NCBI RefSeq assembly: GCF_022605725.1
Contig: NC_065554.1
Span: 1,693,100-1,757,099 of the forward strand
Direction: 5' to 3'
Length of the DNA: 64,000 bases
Source of the DNA: Anthonomus grandis grandis
Taxonomy: Eukaryota; Arthropoda; Insecta; Coleoptera; Curculionidae
How positions within the stretch are numbered: the stretch's first letter is position 1; every line of letters starts with the position of its first letter. Below the pieces are notes generated by a model that was not told the origin of the DNA, did no database searches, and worked only from the letters and a program-made list of their open reading frames with translations. Shown one piece after another: positions 55,169-64,000 of this stretch. The translations under genes were made by a program, and so were the position numbers.

Positions 55169-55910
55169 TTATTCATAGTAAAGTTTGACATTATTAAAAT
55201 GAAACTTGCGAATTACATTATTATCAAGACATATTTCAAGCGTTTTATTTTCTTTATTAACACTTAAAATTTCGTAAGGTCCTGTACAAAGAATAGTTTT
55301 AGGTGTATTTGGGTTTTTGGGTCGTTTTAAGAGAATTTTTTGTCCAACATCAAACGTTTCATTTTTTTTTGCTGCTTTCGTTTCATCAAAATATGCCTTT
55401 TGTTTAGTTTTAATTGACATTTGCTTATGTTTCACGTTTTGAAAAGTATTTAAGATCATTTGTCGTTGGTGTTCCAGATCAATATTTTCTTTATAAGGAA
55501 AAACTAAAGAATTTGGCGTTAATTCAGTAGAACTATGTTGACTTAAATTATAAGAATTAATTGCAATTAATAAGGCATCCTTTATATCACAGGTATTATG
55601 TTCGATTAGGTAACACCGCAAAGTGTCAGCTAAAGTAGCGTGAAAGCGCTCTACAATACCGTTTGAGCTATGATATTCTGATGACGTATAATGCCATTTT
55701 ATTTTAAGAGTCTCGGTAAATTCCTTTATTAGCTTATTATTAAATTCACCACCATTATCAGAGATAATGGTTTTTGGTATTCCAAAAATACTAAAATATG
55801 CACGTAAAGACTCAATAACACTTTTTGGTTTTTTATTAGAAATTAAATACACTTGTGCAAACTTTGTTAAATTGTCTATAATTGTTAGTAAGATTTCATT
55901 GTCAAAAAAA
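55169..55910 (-). pseudogene. pol: Integrase catalytic core and C-terminal domain (frame-shifted part)
   Basis: Integrase inserts the retroelement cDNA into the genome. This frame carries IIDNLTKFAQ, ISDNGGEF (second catalytic Asp) and NGIVERFHATL (catalytic Glu); exactly 35 residues separate the Asp and the Glu, the classic D,D35E spacing. It ends with a GPY/F-like TGPYEIL segment and NNVKLYYE before the stop. The first catalytic Asp lies in the preceding frame (55902-57119). The two are separated by a one-base shift in the A7 run at 55904-55910 (T7 on the coding strand). The open frame can be extended to an ATG at 55957, but codons upstream of 55910 are out of frame and are a shadow. Apart from the shift the domain looks well preserved. 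Confidence 0.9.
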
Positions 55911-57119
55911 GAAAAGATCTGTTGAAAGCGATTGAAAAGGTTTATCTGGGGCTTCATCAGTTATATTTAAAGGTTGGGTACGATTTACACGGTCAATTTT
56001 TGAAATTTGACATGTGGGACACAAAGTTATAAATTCTGCAATGTCATTATGCATATTTTTCCATTTATATAATTGGCAAATTTTATTCGTAGTTTCTTTT
56101 ATACCTTTGTGGTAATTACTGGGATCATTATGATAATTAAAAATAAGTTGTTGTCGCTCTTCAATTGAGGGTACAGTAATAATATTTTTACAGATAATAA
56201 ACTTAGTTTGAGGGTATAAAAACTGTATCATTTTATAAAAATTATATTTTTCGAAATATGTCACATAATAAACTTTATTTTCTTTTAATTTGAGAGCCGA
56301 CAATATTTTAAAATTTTTTTCATTACAGTGCGGCTTGATCTTAGCTAAGATTAAATTACGTGTTTTTGTTTCGTTCGTTAATTCGATAACCGAGTCGAAA
56401 TCGGAGTCTTTTATTACTGGAAATACGTCACGAATGATATTAAAGTGAAATTCGTTTTTTTCGGAGTCATCATAAATATAAACGATATTTTTATTTTGCG
56501 GGTCTAATATTTGTTCGTTTGAAAAATCAAAATTTGTCAGCATAATATTTTGTTTTGAATTAAGAAAAGCTGGATAATCTTTAACGGTGATTTCATTTAT
56601 TTGGATTCGTGATAATGCAGCAGCAACTTTATTTGATTTACCAGAAATGTGTTTTATATTAAAATTATACTCGCTTAATTTTAAACGCCACCTCGATAAT
56701 TTCGAGTTGGGGTCTTTTAAATTTAAAAGCCATACTAATGGTCTATGGTCCGTTATTAGCTGAAATTTGACACCAAAAATATAGGGCCGAAAATAATCCG
56801 TGCTCCATACCATTGATAACAATTCTTTTTCGGTTGTCGAGTATTTAATTTCTGTATCGGTTAGCGTTCTTGAAGCAAAAGATATTGGTCCCTCTGTTTT
56901 GCCGTCGTCATCTAATTGAGAAAGAACCGCGCCAAGAGCGTAATTAGACGCGTCTGTCGTTAAAATGAATTGTTTGTCAAAGTCGGGATACATTAAAATA
57001 CTATCAGATGTCAAGATTTCTTTACATTTGTTAAAATTAAAACTATTTATTACTTGAGGTGTTATTTTAAATTTAACTGATTTTGAATATTCATTTTCGA
57101 AAACTGAATATTGGTTTGT
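55902..57119 (-). pseudogene. pol: Pol remnant: RT tail, RNase H and integrase zinc-binding domain
   Basis: Open frame on the minus strand, entered through a deletion junction at about 57045-57119. It begins with the last part of RT (ILTSDSILMYPDF), followed by RNase H. Counting from the codon at 57014, the RNase H carboxylates are D21 (TTDAS), E64 (TEKEL) and D89 (ITDHRP). The fourth position, usually the Asp of VADALSR, is Ala132 (NKVAAALSR). The integrase zinc finger follows as H295-x6-H302-x29-C332-x2-C335, then the first catalytic Asp (D366, STDL). The frame stops at 55902 through the homopolymer shift. No YxDD polymerase motif, protease or ATG is present: the fingers and palm of RT are deleted. 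RNase H would degrade the RNA of RNA-DNA hybrids, but the Asp loss should cripple it. Confidence 0.92.
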
Positions 57120-57427
57120 TTAAAAAATTGTTGATTTTCATAGTTAATAATTAATTGTTTTACTTCTGTTAATGACTCAGGTTTTAACGATCTTAAGCAC
57201 TGCGACAAGGGATCTTTTAAACCTATGACTGCTGTCACTAAGGCAGATTTATTGTGAAATGTGGTCAAGCAATTTTTTTCAATAGTGTTAAGCTTAATGT
57301 CATATTTAATAACTTTATGAATTCTAATTAATTGACTTTCAATGCGTTCTACAAACTTTATAGGTTTTTCATTAAGTTGCTGTTTAAAGTGGCAGAGTTC
57401 AAAATTTAAACAGTGAATATCTAGATT
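57062..57427 (-). pseudogene. gag: Gag, second part (shifted frame)
   Basis: Continues gag in another frame, open from 57427 to the stop at 57062. It includes KPIKFVERIESQ, FHNKSALVTAVIGLKDPL and LTEVKQLIINYENQ, which resemble the Gag of insect gypsy-like elements (SALVTAVIGL, YENQ). The last 20 or so codons (below about 57119) overlap the pol remnant in another frame and are probably a shadow past the deletion junction. Gag forms the virus-like particle. Its nucleocapsid part, where a zinc knuckle would be expected, is missing. Confidence 0.85.
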
Positions 57428-57714
57428 TCACCATATTGTTCTAGAAGTGCAATTTTTATGTCATCCCAAGAATTAAATTCTCTTGAGCCAATAAATTCTA
57501 AAGCTTTGCCTTCTAGCCGGCTTTTTACGATGAAAGGAAAAACATCTAATTCGTTTTGATTAAATTTTGAATAGACAAAATCAACAGAATCAATAAAATT
57601 GTGCAATTTAGAGCGAGCACCATCAAAAAGGTTAATTAATTTTATTGCTTTATCGGAAGTTATAGTGTAAGTAGTTGAAGTATTTGAATTTGAATTTTCA
57701 GTTGTATCAGGCAT
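57421..57714 (-). pseudogene. gag: Gag, N-terminal part
   Basis: Starts at the ATG at 57714 (MPDTTENSNSNTSTTYTITS), about 480 bases inside the 5' LTR and 36 bases after the putative intron. It is 97 codons long and ends at a stop at 57421. Residues such as AIKLINLFDGARSKLHNFID, LEGKALEFI and WDDIKIALLEQYGE match the start of a retrotransposon Gag. Homology continues in the next frame from about 57424, so this is one gag interrupted by a small frameshift. Expected Gag length is several hundred residues; only about 200 survive over both parts. Confidence 0.87.
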
Positions 57715-57750
57715 TGTGCAAGGTGGTAAATTGAGTACAAGTGATACAAC

Positions 57751-57821
57751 CTACAAGAAAAAAAAACAACGAAAAATAAAATAAATTTGATAAAATTAAA
57801 TAATCGTGCAGTAAGACTCAC
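57751..57821 (-). other. Intron-like segment in the leader (71 nt)
   Basis: On the minus strand a consensus donor, GCAGG followed by GTGAGTCTTAC (GT at 57821-57820), is followed after an AT-rich stretch by a T9 tract and CTTGTAG (AG at 57752-57751). Length, donor, pyrimidine tract and acceptor all fit a small insect intron. The downstream exon would begin at 57750, 36 bases before the gag ATG. The donor could also serve a longer splice to the acceptor at 54965. Confidence 0.6.
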
Positions 57822-57946
57822 CCTGCAACTCTTGTACTCCGTGAGAATGACTGTAGCCTGTGGTGTTTGTGTTGGTTCGTCGATCTGCTTCTACTCAGTC
57901 AGCATTGCGGTGGCATTACACCTTGACTGTGTTGAATTTTTTTCAT

Positions 57947-58087
57947 CCAAATTCCAGTGAACTTCGGGCTAGGGAACGTCTTGAAGGTTCGGTCTTCCAG
58001 AAATCCCAAATTCCTTCGTTAGGCTAGGGGAGAGCTGAGAGGACCTTTTCTTGATAGTTCCAAATTCCACTTGGTAAACGGCTAGGG
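57947..58087 (-). repeat. Three degenerate leader repeats of about 55 bp
   Basis: On the plus strand CCAAATTCC begins at 57947, 58006 and 58060, each followed 10-20 bases later by GGCTAGGG. Spacing is 59 and 54 bp, with diverged sequence between the cores. Short tandem repeats in the leader could be packaging or transcription control elements; that role is only an inference. Confidence 0.7.
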
Positions 58088-58183
58088 ACGACAGACAGCG
58101 AACAACGTGCAATCTCGAACGCGTTTTTGTAAAATTTTTTGATTTCCCGGTAAATTGAAATTATGATCTCTCCGGAATTATCT

Positions 58184-58197
58184 TACCGACTGCGCCA
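58184..58197 (-). promoter_or_regulatory. tRNA-Ser primer binding site
   Basis: The minus strand reads TGGCGCAGTCGGTA directly after the 5' LTR, overlapping its last base. This is the complement of the CCA-tailed 3' end of insect tRNA-Ser (TACCGACTGCG plus CCA); the match continues poorly after 14 nt. The 17.6/297 group of insect Ty3/gypsy elements uses the same primer, which supports an insect-type affiliation. Confidence 0.88.
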
Positions 58198-58439
58198 GTT
58201 TTGAAATGAATAAAAGAATGTTTCCTTTTTTTCAATAAAAAATTTAATATGTTAAAAATATAAAAACTGTTTTAAAAAAATATGAATACAAAATTGAGTC
58301 GATCTTGCGACTTAGGCGGTACAGTCAAATCTGATTATTTAAAAGTTCACACACAAGCACAAAAACGTTTTTCTTATAGTTCTTCATCAGCTAAAATTTG
58401 GGAACGGTCGAATGGATGAACCAGTGGCGTAACGTAACA
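58197..58439 (-). repeat. 5' LTR (243 bp)
   Basis: Full-length and, by eye, identical to 54498-54740. On the minus strand it starts TGTTACG at 58439 and ends CAAAACT at 58197, where the PBS begins. It should contain the element's promoter. On its outer side it meets a CT-rich filler, not a target-site duplication. Confidence 0.93.
58373..58378 (-). promoter_or_regulatory. Possible TATA box in the 5' LTR
   Basis: The minus strand reads ACTATAAGAAAAAC, giving TATAAG about 62-67 bases into the LTR, a plausible position for an RNA polymerase II TATA box. The transcription start cannot be placed. The same site is at 54674-54679 in the 3' LTR. Confidence 0.45.
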
Positions 58440-58452
58440 CTCTACTCTCTAC
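58440..58452 (+). other. CT-rich filler at the right junction
   Basis: CTCTACTCTCTAC lies between the end of the 5' LTR and the satellite, which resumes as TCTCACTCTATTACTG. It is absent from the empty-site paralog (48817). It looks like short slippage or fill-in of CTCTA and is not a copy of the left flank (ATATATA), so a normal target duplication is missing. Confidence 0.8.
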
Positions 58453-61400
58453 TCTCACTCTATTACTGTTATCTAATATTCGAATATAATTTAAATTTAC
58501 TATTTCGCATATACAAGATAGCCAAATGATGTTTTTTACGGTTTGAACACAACCAGAGTTAAGAAAATATGATAACTAATAGCGTTGGCGATTGTTCCCA
58601 TTTAATTTTAATTCAATTTTTAAATATGATTTGATTAACCCTAAATGATTTTTAAAAATATTTTAATGTATTGTGTTTAAAAACAATAGTCATATCTCAC
58701 TTAATTACGGTTATCTATTACTCAAATTTATTTTAAAATTAATATTTAGGTTATACAAAATGACCCAAATGATCCTTTTTAAGTTTTGGACTAACCAGAG
58801 TTAAGAAAATAGAACAAATAATCATTATAGCATTGTCCGATTTGACTCCAATTTAATTTTTGAAGTTCATTTAATGTACTGTAAATTTTTTTTAAAATTT
58901 TTCTTATAAATTGTTTTTTAAAAAAATTATTATATCTCACTCTATTACTGTTATCTAATATTCGAATATAATTCAAATTTACTATTTCGCATATACAAGA
59001 TAGCCAAATGATGTTTTTTACGGTTTGAACACAACCAGAGTTAAGAAAATATAATAACTAATAGCGTTGGCGATTGTTCCGATTTAATTTTAATTCAATT
59101 TATAGATATAATTTGATTAACCCTAAATGATTTTTAAAAATATTTTGATGTATTGTGTTTAAAAAAAATAGTCATATCTCACTCAATTACGGTTATCTAT
59201 TATTCAAATTTATTTTAAAATTAATATTTAAGTTATGCAAGATGACCCAAATGTACCTTTTTAAGTTTTGGACATCACCAGGGTTAAGAAAATAGAACAA
59301 TTTATCCTTATAGCATTGTCCGATTTGATTCCAATTTAATTTTTGAAGTTCATTTGATGTACCGTAAATTATTTTTAAAATTCTTCTTATGAATTATTTA
59401 AAAAAAAATAATTATATCTCACTCTATTACTGTTATCTAATATTCGAATTTAATTTAAATTTACGATTTTGCATATACAAGATAGTCAAATGATGTTTTT
59501 TACGGTTTGAACACAACCAGAGTTAAGAAAATATGATAACTAATAGCGTTGGCGATTGTTCCCATTTAATTTTAATTCAATTTTTAAATATAATTTGATT
59601 AACCCTAAATGATTTTTAAAAATATTTTGATGTATTGTGTTTAAAAAAAATAGTCATATCTCACTCAATTACGGTTATCTATTATTCAAATTTATTTTAA
59701 AATTAATATTTAAGTTATGCAAGATGACCCAAATGTACCTTTTTAAGTTTTGGACATCACCAGGGTTAAGAAAATAGAACAATTTATCCTTATAGCATTG
59801 TCCGATTTGATTCCAATTTAATTTTTGAAGTTCATTTGATGTACTGTAAATTATTTTTAAAATTCTTCTTATGAATTGTTTTTTAAAAAAAATAGTTATA
59901 TCTCACTCTTTTACTGTTATCTAATATTCGAATATAATTTAAATTTACTATTTCGCATATACAAGATAGCCAAATGATGTTTTTTACGGTTTGAACACAA
60001 CCAGAGTTAAGAAAATATAATAACTAATAGCGTTGGCGATTGTTCCGATTTAATTTTAATTCAATTTATAGATATAATTTGATTAAACCTAAATGATTTT
60101 TAAAAATATTTTGATGTATTGTGTTTAAAAAAAATAGTCATATCTCACTCAATTACGGTTGTCTATTATTCAAATTTATTTTAAAATTAATATTTAAGTT
60201 ATGCAAGATGACCCAAATGTACCTTTTTAAGTCTTGGACATAACCAGGGTTAAGAAAATAGAACAATTTATCCTTATAGCATTGTCCGATTTGATTCCAA
60301 TTTAATTTTTGAAGTTCATTTGATGTACCGTAAATTATTTTTAAAATTCTTCTTATGAATTATTTAAAAAAAAAAAAAATTATATCTCACTCTATTACTG
60401 TTATCTAATATTCGAATATAATTTAAATTTACGATTTTGCATATACAATGATGTTTTTTACGGTTTGAACACAACCAGAGTTAAGAAAATATGATAACTA
60501 ATAGCGTTGGCGATTGTTCCCATTTAATTTTAATTCAATTTTTAAATATAATTTGATTAACCCTAAATGATTTTTAAAAATATTTTGATGTATTGTGTTT
60601 AAAAAAAATAGTCATATCTCACTCAATTACGGTTATCTATTATTCAAATTTATTTTAAAATTAATATTTAAGTTATGCAAGATGACCCAAATGTACCTTT
60701 TTAAGTTTTGGACATCACCAGGGTTAAGAAAATAGAACAATTTATCCTTATAGCATTGTCCGATTTGATTCCAATTTAATTTTTGAAGTTCATTTGATGT
60801 ACTGTAAATTATTTTTAAAATTCTTCTTATGAATTGTTTTTTAAAAAAAATAATTATATCTCCCTCTTTTACTGTTATCTAATATTCGAATATAATTTAA
60901 ATTTACTATTTCGCATATACAAGATAGCCAAATGATGTTTTTTACGGTTTGAACACAACCAGAGTTAAGAAAATATAATAACTAATAGCGTTGGCGATTG
61001 TTCCGATTTAATTTTTAGATCTAATTTGATTAACCCTAAATGATTTTTAAAAATATTTTAATGTATTGTGTTTAAAAAAAATAGTCATATCTCACTCAAT
61101 TACGGTTATCTATTATTCAAATTTATATTAAAATTAATATATAGGTTATGCAAGATGACCCAAATGTACCTTTTTAAGTCTTGGACATAACCAGGGTTAA
61201 GAAAATAGAACAATTTATCCTTATAGCATTGTCCGATTTGATTCCAATTTAATTTTTGAAGTTCATTTGATGTACTGTAAATTATTTTTAAAATTCTTCT
61301 TATGAATTGTTTTTTAAAAAAAATAATTATATCTCCCTCTTTTTCTGTTATCTAATATTCGAATATAATTTAAATTTACTATTTCGCATATACAAGATAG

Positions 61401-64000
61401 CCAAATGATGTTTTTTACGGTTTGAACACAACCAGAGTTAAGAAAATATAATAACTAATAGCGTTGGCGATTGTTCCGATTTAATTTTTAGATCTAATTT
61501 GATTAACCCTAAATGATTTTTAAAAATATTTTAATGTATTGTGTTTAAAAAAAATAGTCATATCTCACTTAATTACGGTTATCTATTATTCAAATTTTTT
61601 TTAATATTAATATTTAAGTTATGCAAGATGACCCAAATGTACCTTTTTAAGTCTTGGACATAACCAGGGTTAAGAAAATAGAACAATTTATCCTTATAGC
61701 ATTGTCCGATTTGATTCCAATTTAATTTTTGAAGTTCATTTGATGTACCGTAAATTATTTTTAAAATTCTTCTTATGAATTATTTAAAAAAAAAAAAATT
61801 ATATCTCACTCTATTACTGTTATCTAATATTCGAATATAATTTAAATTTACGATTTTGCATATACAAGATAGTCAAATGATGTTTTTTACGGTTTGAACA
61901 CAACCAGAGTTAAGAAAATATGATAACTAATAGCGTTGGCGATTGTTCCCATTTAATTTTAATTCAATTTTTAAATATAATTTGATTAACCCTAAATGAT
62001 TTTTAAAAATATTTTGATGTATTGTGTTTAAAAAAAATAGTCATATCTCACTCAATTACGGTTATCTATTATTCAAATTTATTTTAAAATTAATATTTAA
62101 GTTATGCAAGATGACCCAAATGTACCTTTTTAAGTTTTGGACATCACCAGGGTTAAGAAAATAGAACAATTTATCCTTATAGCATTGTCCGATTTGATTC
62201 CAATTTAATTTTTGAAGTTCATTTGATGTACTGTAAATTATTTTTAAAATTCTTCTTATGAATTGTTTTTTAAATAAAATAATTATATCTCCCTCTTTTT
62301 CTGTTATCTAATATTCGAATATAATTTAAATTTACTATTTCGCATATACAAGATAGCCAAATGATGTTTTTTACGGTTTGAACACAACCAGAGTTAAGAA
62401 AATATAATAACTAATAGCGTTGGCGATTGTTCCGATTTAATTTTTAGATCTAATTTGATTAACCCTAAATGATTTTTAAAAATATTTTAATGTATTGTGT
62501 TTAAAAAAAATAGTCATATCTCACTTAATTACGGTTATCTATTATTCAAATTTATTTTAAAATTAATATTTAGGTTATACAAGATGGCCCAAATGATCCT
62601 TTTTAAGTTTTGGACTAACCAGAGTTAAGAAAATAGAACAATTAATCATTATAGCATTGTCCGATTTGATTCCAATTTAATTTTTGAAGTTCATTTGATG
62701 TACTGTAAATTATTTTTAAAATTCTTCTTATGAATTGTTTTTAAAAAAAATAATTATATCTCACTCTATTACTGTTATCTAATATTCGAATATAATTTAA
62801 ATTTACTATTTCGCATATACAAGATAGCCAAATGATGTTTTTTACGGTTTGAACACAACCAGAGTTAAGAAAATATAATAACTAATAGCGTTGGCGATTG
62901 TTCCGATTTAATTTTAATTCAATTTTTAGATATAATTTGATTAACCCTAAATGATTTTTAAAAATATGTTGATGTATTGTGTTTAAAAAAAATAGTCATA
63001 TCTCACCCAATTACGCTTACTATTATTTAATTAAATTTATTTTAAAATGAATATTTAGGTTATACAAGATGACCCAAATGATCCTTTTTAAGTTTTGGAC
63101 ATAACCAGGGTTAAGAAAATAGAACAATTTATCCTTATAGCATTGTCCGATTTGATTCCAATTTAATTTTTGAAGTTCATTTGATGTACTGTAAATTATT
63201 TTTAAAATTATTCTTATGAATTGTTTTTTAAAAAAATAATTATATCTCACTCTATTACTGTTATCTAATATTCGAATATAATTTAAATTTACTATTTCGC
63301 ATATACAAGATAGCCAAATGATGTTTTTTACGGTTTGAACACAACCAGAGTTAAGAAAATATAATAACTAATAGCGTTGGCGATTGTTCCGATTTAATTT
63401 TAATTCAATTTTTAGATATAATTTGATCAACACTAAATAATTTTTAAAAATATTTTGATATATTGTGTTTAAAAAAAATAGTCATATCTCACTCAATTAC
63501 GGTTATCTATTATTCAAATTTATTTTAAAATTAATATTTAGGTTATGCAAGATGACCCAAATGTACCTTTTTAAGTTTTGGACATAACCGGGGTTAAGAA
63601 AATAGAACAATTTTTCCTTATAGCATTGTCCGATTTGATTCCAATTTAATTTTTGAAGTTCATTTGATGTACTGTAAATTATTTTTAAAATTCTTCTTAT
63701 GAATTATTTTTAAAAAAAATATATATATCTCACTCTATTACTGTTATCTAATATTCGAATATAATTTAAATTTACTATTTCGCATATACAAGATAGCCAA
63801 ATGATGTTTTTTACGGTTTGAACACAACCAGAGTTAAGAAAATATAATAACTAATAGCGTTAACGATTGTTCCGATTTAATTTTCAGATATAATTTGATT
63901 AACCCTAAATGATTTTTAAAAATATTTTAATGTATTGTGTTTAAAAAAAATAGTCATATCTCACTTAATTACGGTTATCTATTATTCAAATTTATTTTAA
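58453..64000. repeat. AT-rich dimeric satellite array, right arm
   Basis: Same A/B dimer and same orientation as the left arm, about 11.5 units, running off the window end. Local subfamily markers are TCTCCCTCTTTT (60861, 61334, 62290), AGATCTAATTTG with the 11-bp shorter A (61018, 61491, 62446) and ACGATTTTGCAT (59463, 60431, 61850), so two- and three-dimer blocks have been duplicated here as well. One unit near 63015 has an irregular monomer B start (TACGCTTACTATTATTTAATT). No gene is seen. Confidence 0.95.
60440..60455 (+). other. 10-bp deletion in monomer A
   Basis: CATATACAA is joined to TGATGTTTTTTACGG. The usual GATAGTCAAA is missing. The CAA found at both breakpoints suggests joining through short homology. 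Confidence 0.85.

Larger units (their letters stand above)
57715..58183 (-). other. Retroelement 5' leader
   Basis: About 470 bp between the PBS and the gag ATG, clearly GC-richer than the rest. It contains three degenerate repeats (57947-58087) and an intron-like segment (57751-57821). Short upstream ATGs occur (for example MKKIQHSQ) but stop within about 15 codons. No other gene is seen. Confidence 0.8.
54498..58439 (-). mobile_element. Defective Ty3/gypsy LTR retrotransposon inserted in the satellite
   Basis: About 3.94 kb, transcribed on the minus strand. Order in its own direction: 5' LTR (58439-58197), tRNA-Ser PBS, leader with an intron-like segment, gag fragment, RNase H and integrase remnants, a GC-richer open frame, purine tract, 3' LTR (54740-54498). 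Gag-RNase H-integrase order and a D,D35E integrase with a GPY/F-type end are typical of Ty3/gypsy. The protease, the RT catalytic core and a recognisable env are absent, and the coding region has at least two frameshifts and one internal deletion, so it cannot be autonomous. The LTRs read as identical, which usually means recent insertion. No target-site duplication is seen. Confidence 0.95.

Noticed and set aside
55911..55957. ATG at 55957 as the start of an integrase protein
   Set aside because: Codons between 55957 and the A7 run are out of frame with the integrase homology, which lies in the other frame there. The ATG is a shadow.
58184..58197. A tRNA-Ser gene fragment
   Set aside because: Only 14 bases match the tRNA 3' end, and they sit exactly after the LTR in PBS orientation. 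No tRNA body is present.

Overview
This is a block of AT-rich satellite DNA from a eukaryotic genome, probably an insect or another arthropod, interrupted once by a defective Ty3/gypsy LTR retrotransposon. The arthropod inference rests on three things: the retroelement's tRNA-Ser-type primer binding site, its insect-gypsy-like Gag, RNase H and integrase, and the very AT-rich array. There is no intact cellular gene, rRNA, tRNA or CRISPR.

Layout: 1-54497 and 58453-64000 are one satellite family. The unit is a dimer of about 482 bp made of two diverged monomers of about 240 bp, here called A and B, all head to tail on the same strand. A hand count of the consensus gives about 22-23% GC. About 113 dimers lie left of the retroelement and about 11 to its right, and the array runs off both window ends. 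Several longer repeats are layered on the dimer: a 7,225-bp repeat (1-6759 and 7226-13984, nearly identical), a 4.8-5.3-kb repeat (15.4-17.0 kb and 20.2-22.3 kb), a four-unit 483-bp block (28.25-30.2 kb), a 1.92-kb repeat (34.5-38.5 kb), a 2,897-bp repeat present about three times (42.8-52.4 kb) and a 955-bp tandem duplication (51.6-53.7 kb). Truncated and chimeric units record unequal exchange and small deletions.

The retroelement (54498-58439, minus strand) has two 243-bp LTRs that I read as identical, a tRNA-Ser PBS and a purine tract. Its interior is wrecked: gag changes frame once, one internal deletion removes the end of gag, the protease and the reverse transcriptase core, RNase H has lost a catalytic Asp, and integrase has a one-base frameshift in a homopolymer. 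Two features are unexpected. The leader holds a canonical-looking 71-nt intron just before gag. Between integrase and the 3' LTR sits a GC-richer open frame of about 100 codons with a splice acceptor at its start; it resembles neither gag, pol nor a typical env and may be a captured host exon or a spliced third ORF. A paralogous copy of the insertion site without the element survives at 48650-49345.

The short open frames of 60-90 codons in the satellite are by-products of the repeat and are not annotated as genes. Duplication limits in the array are approximate, because they were read by eye from rare shared variants.
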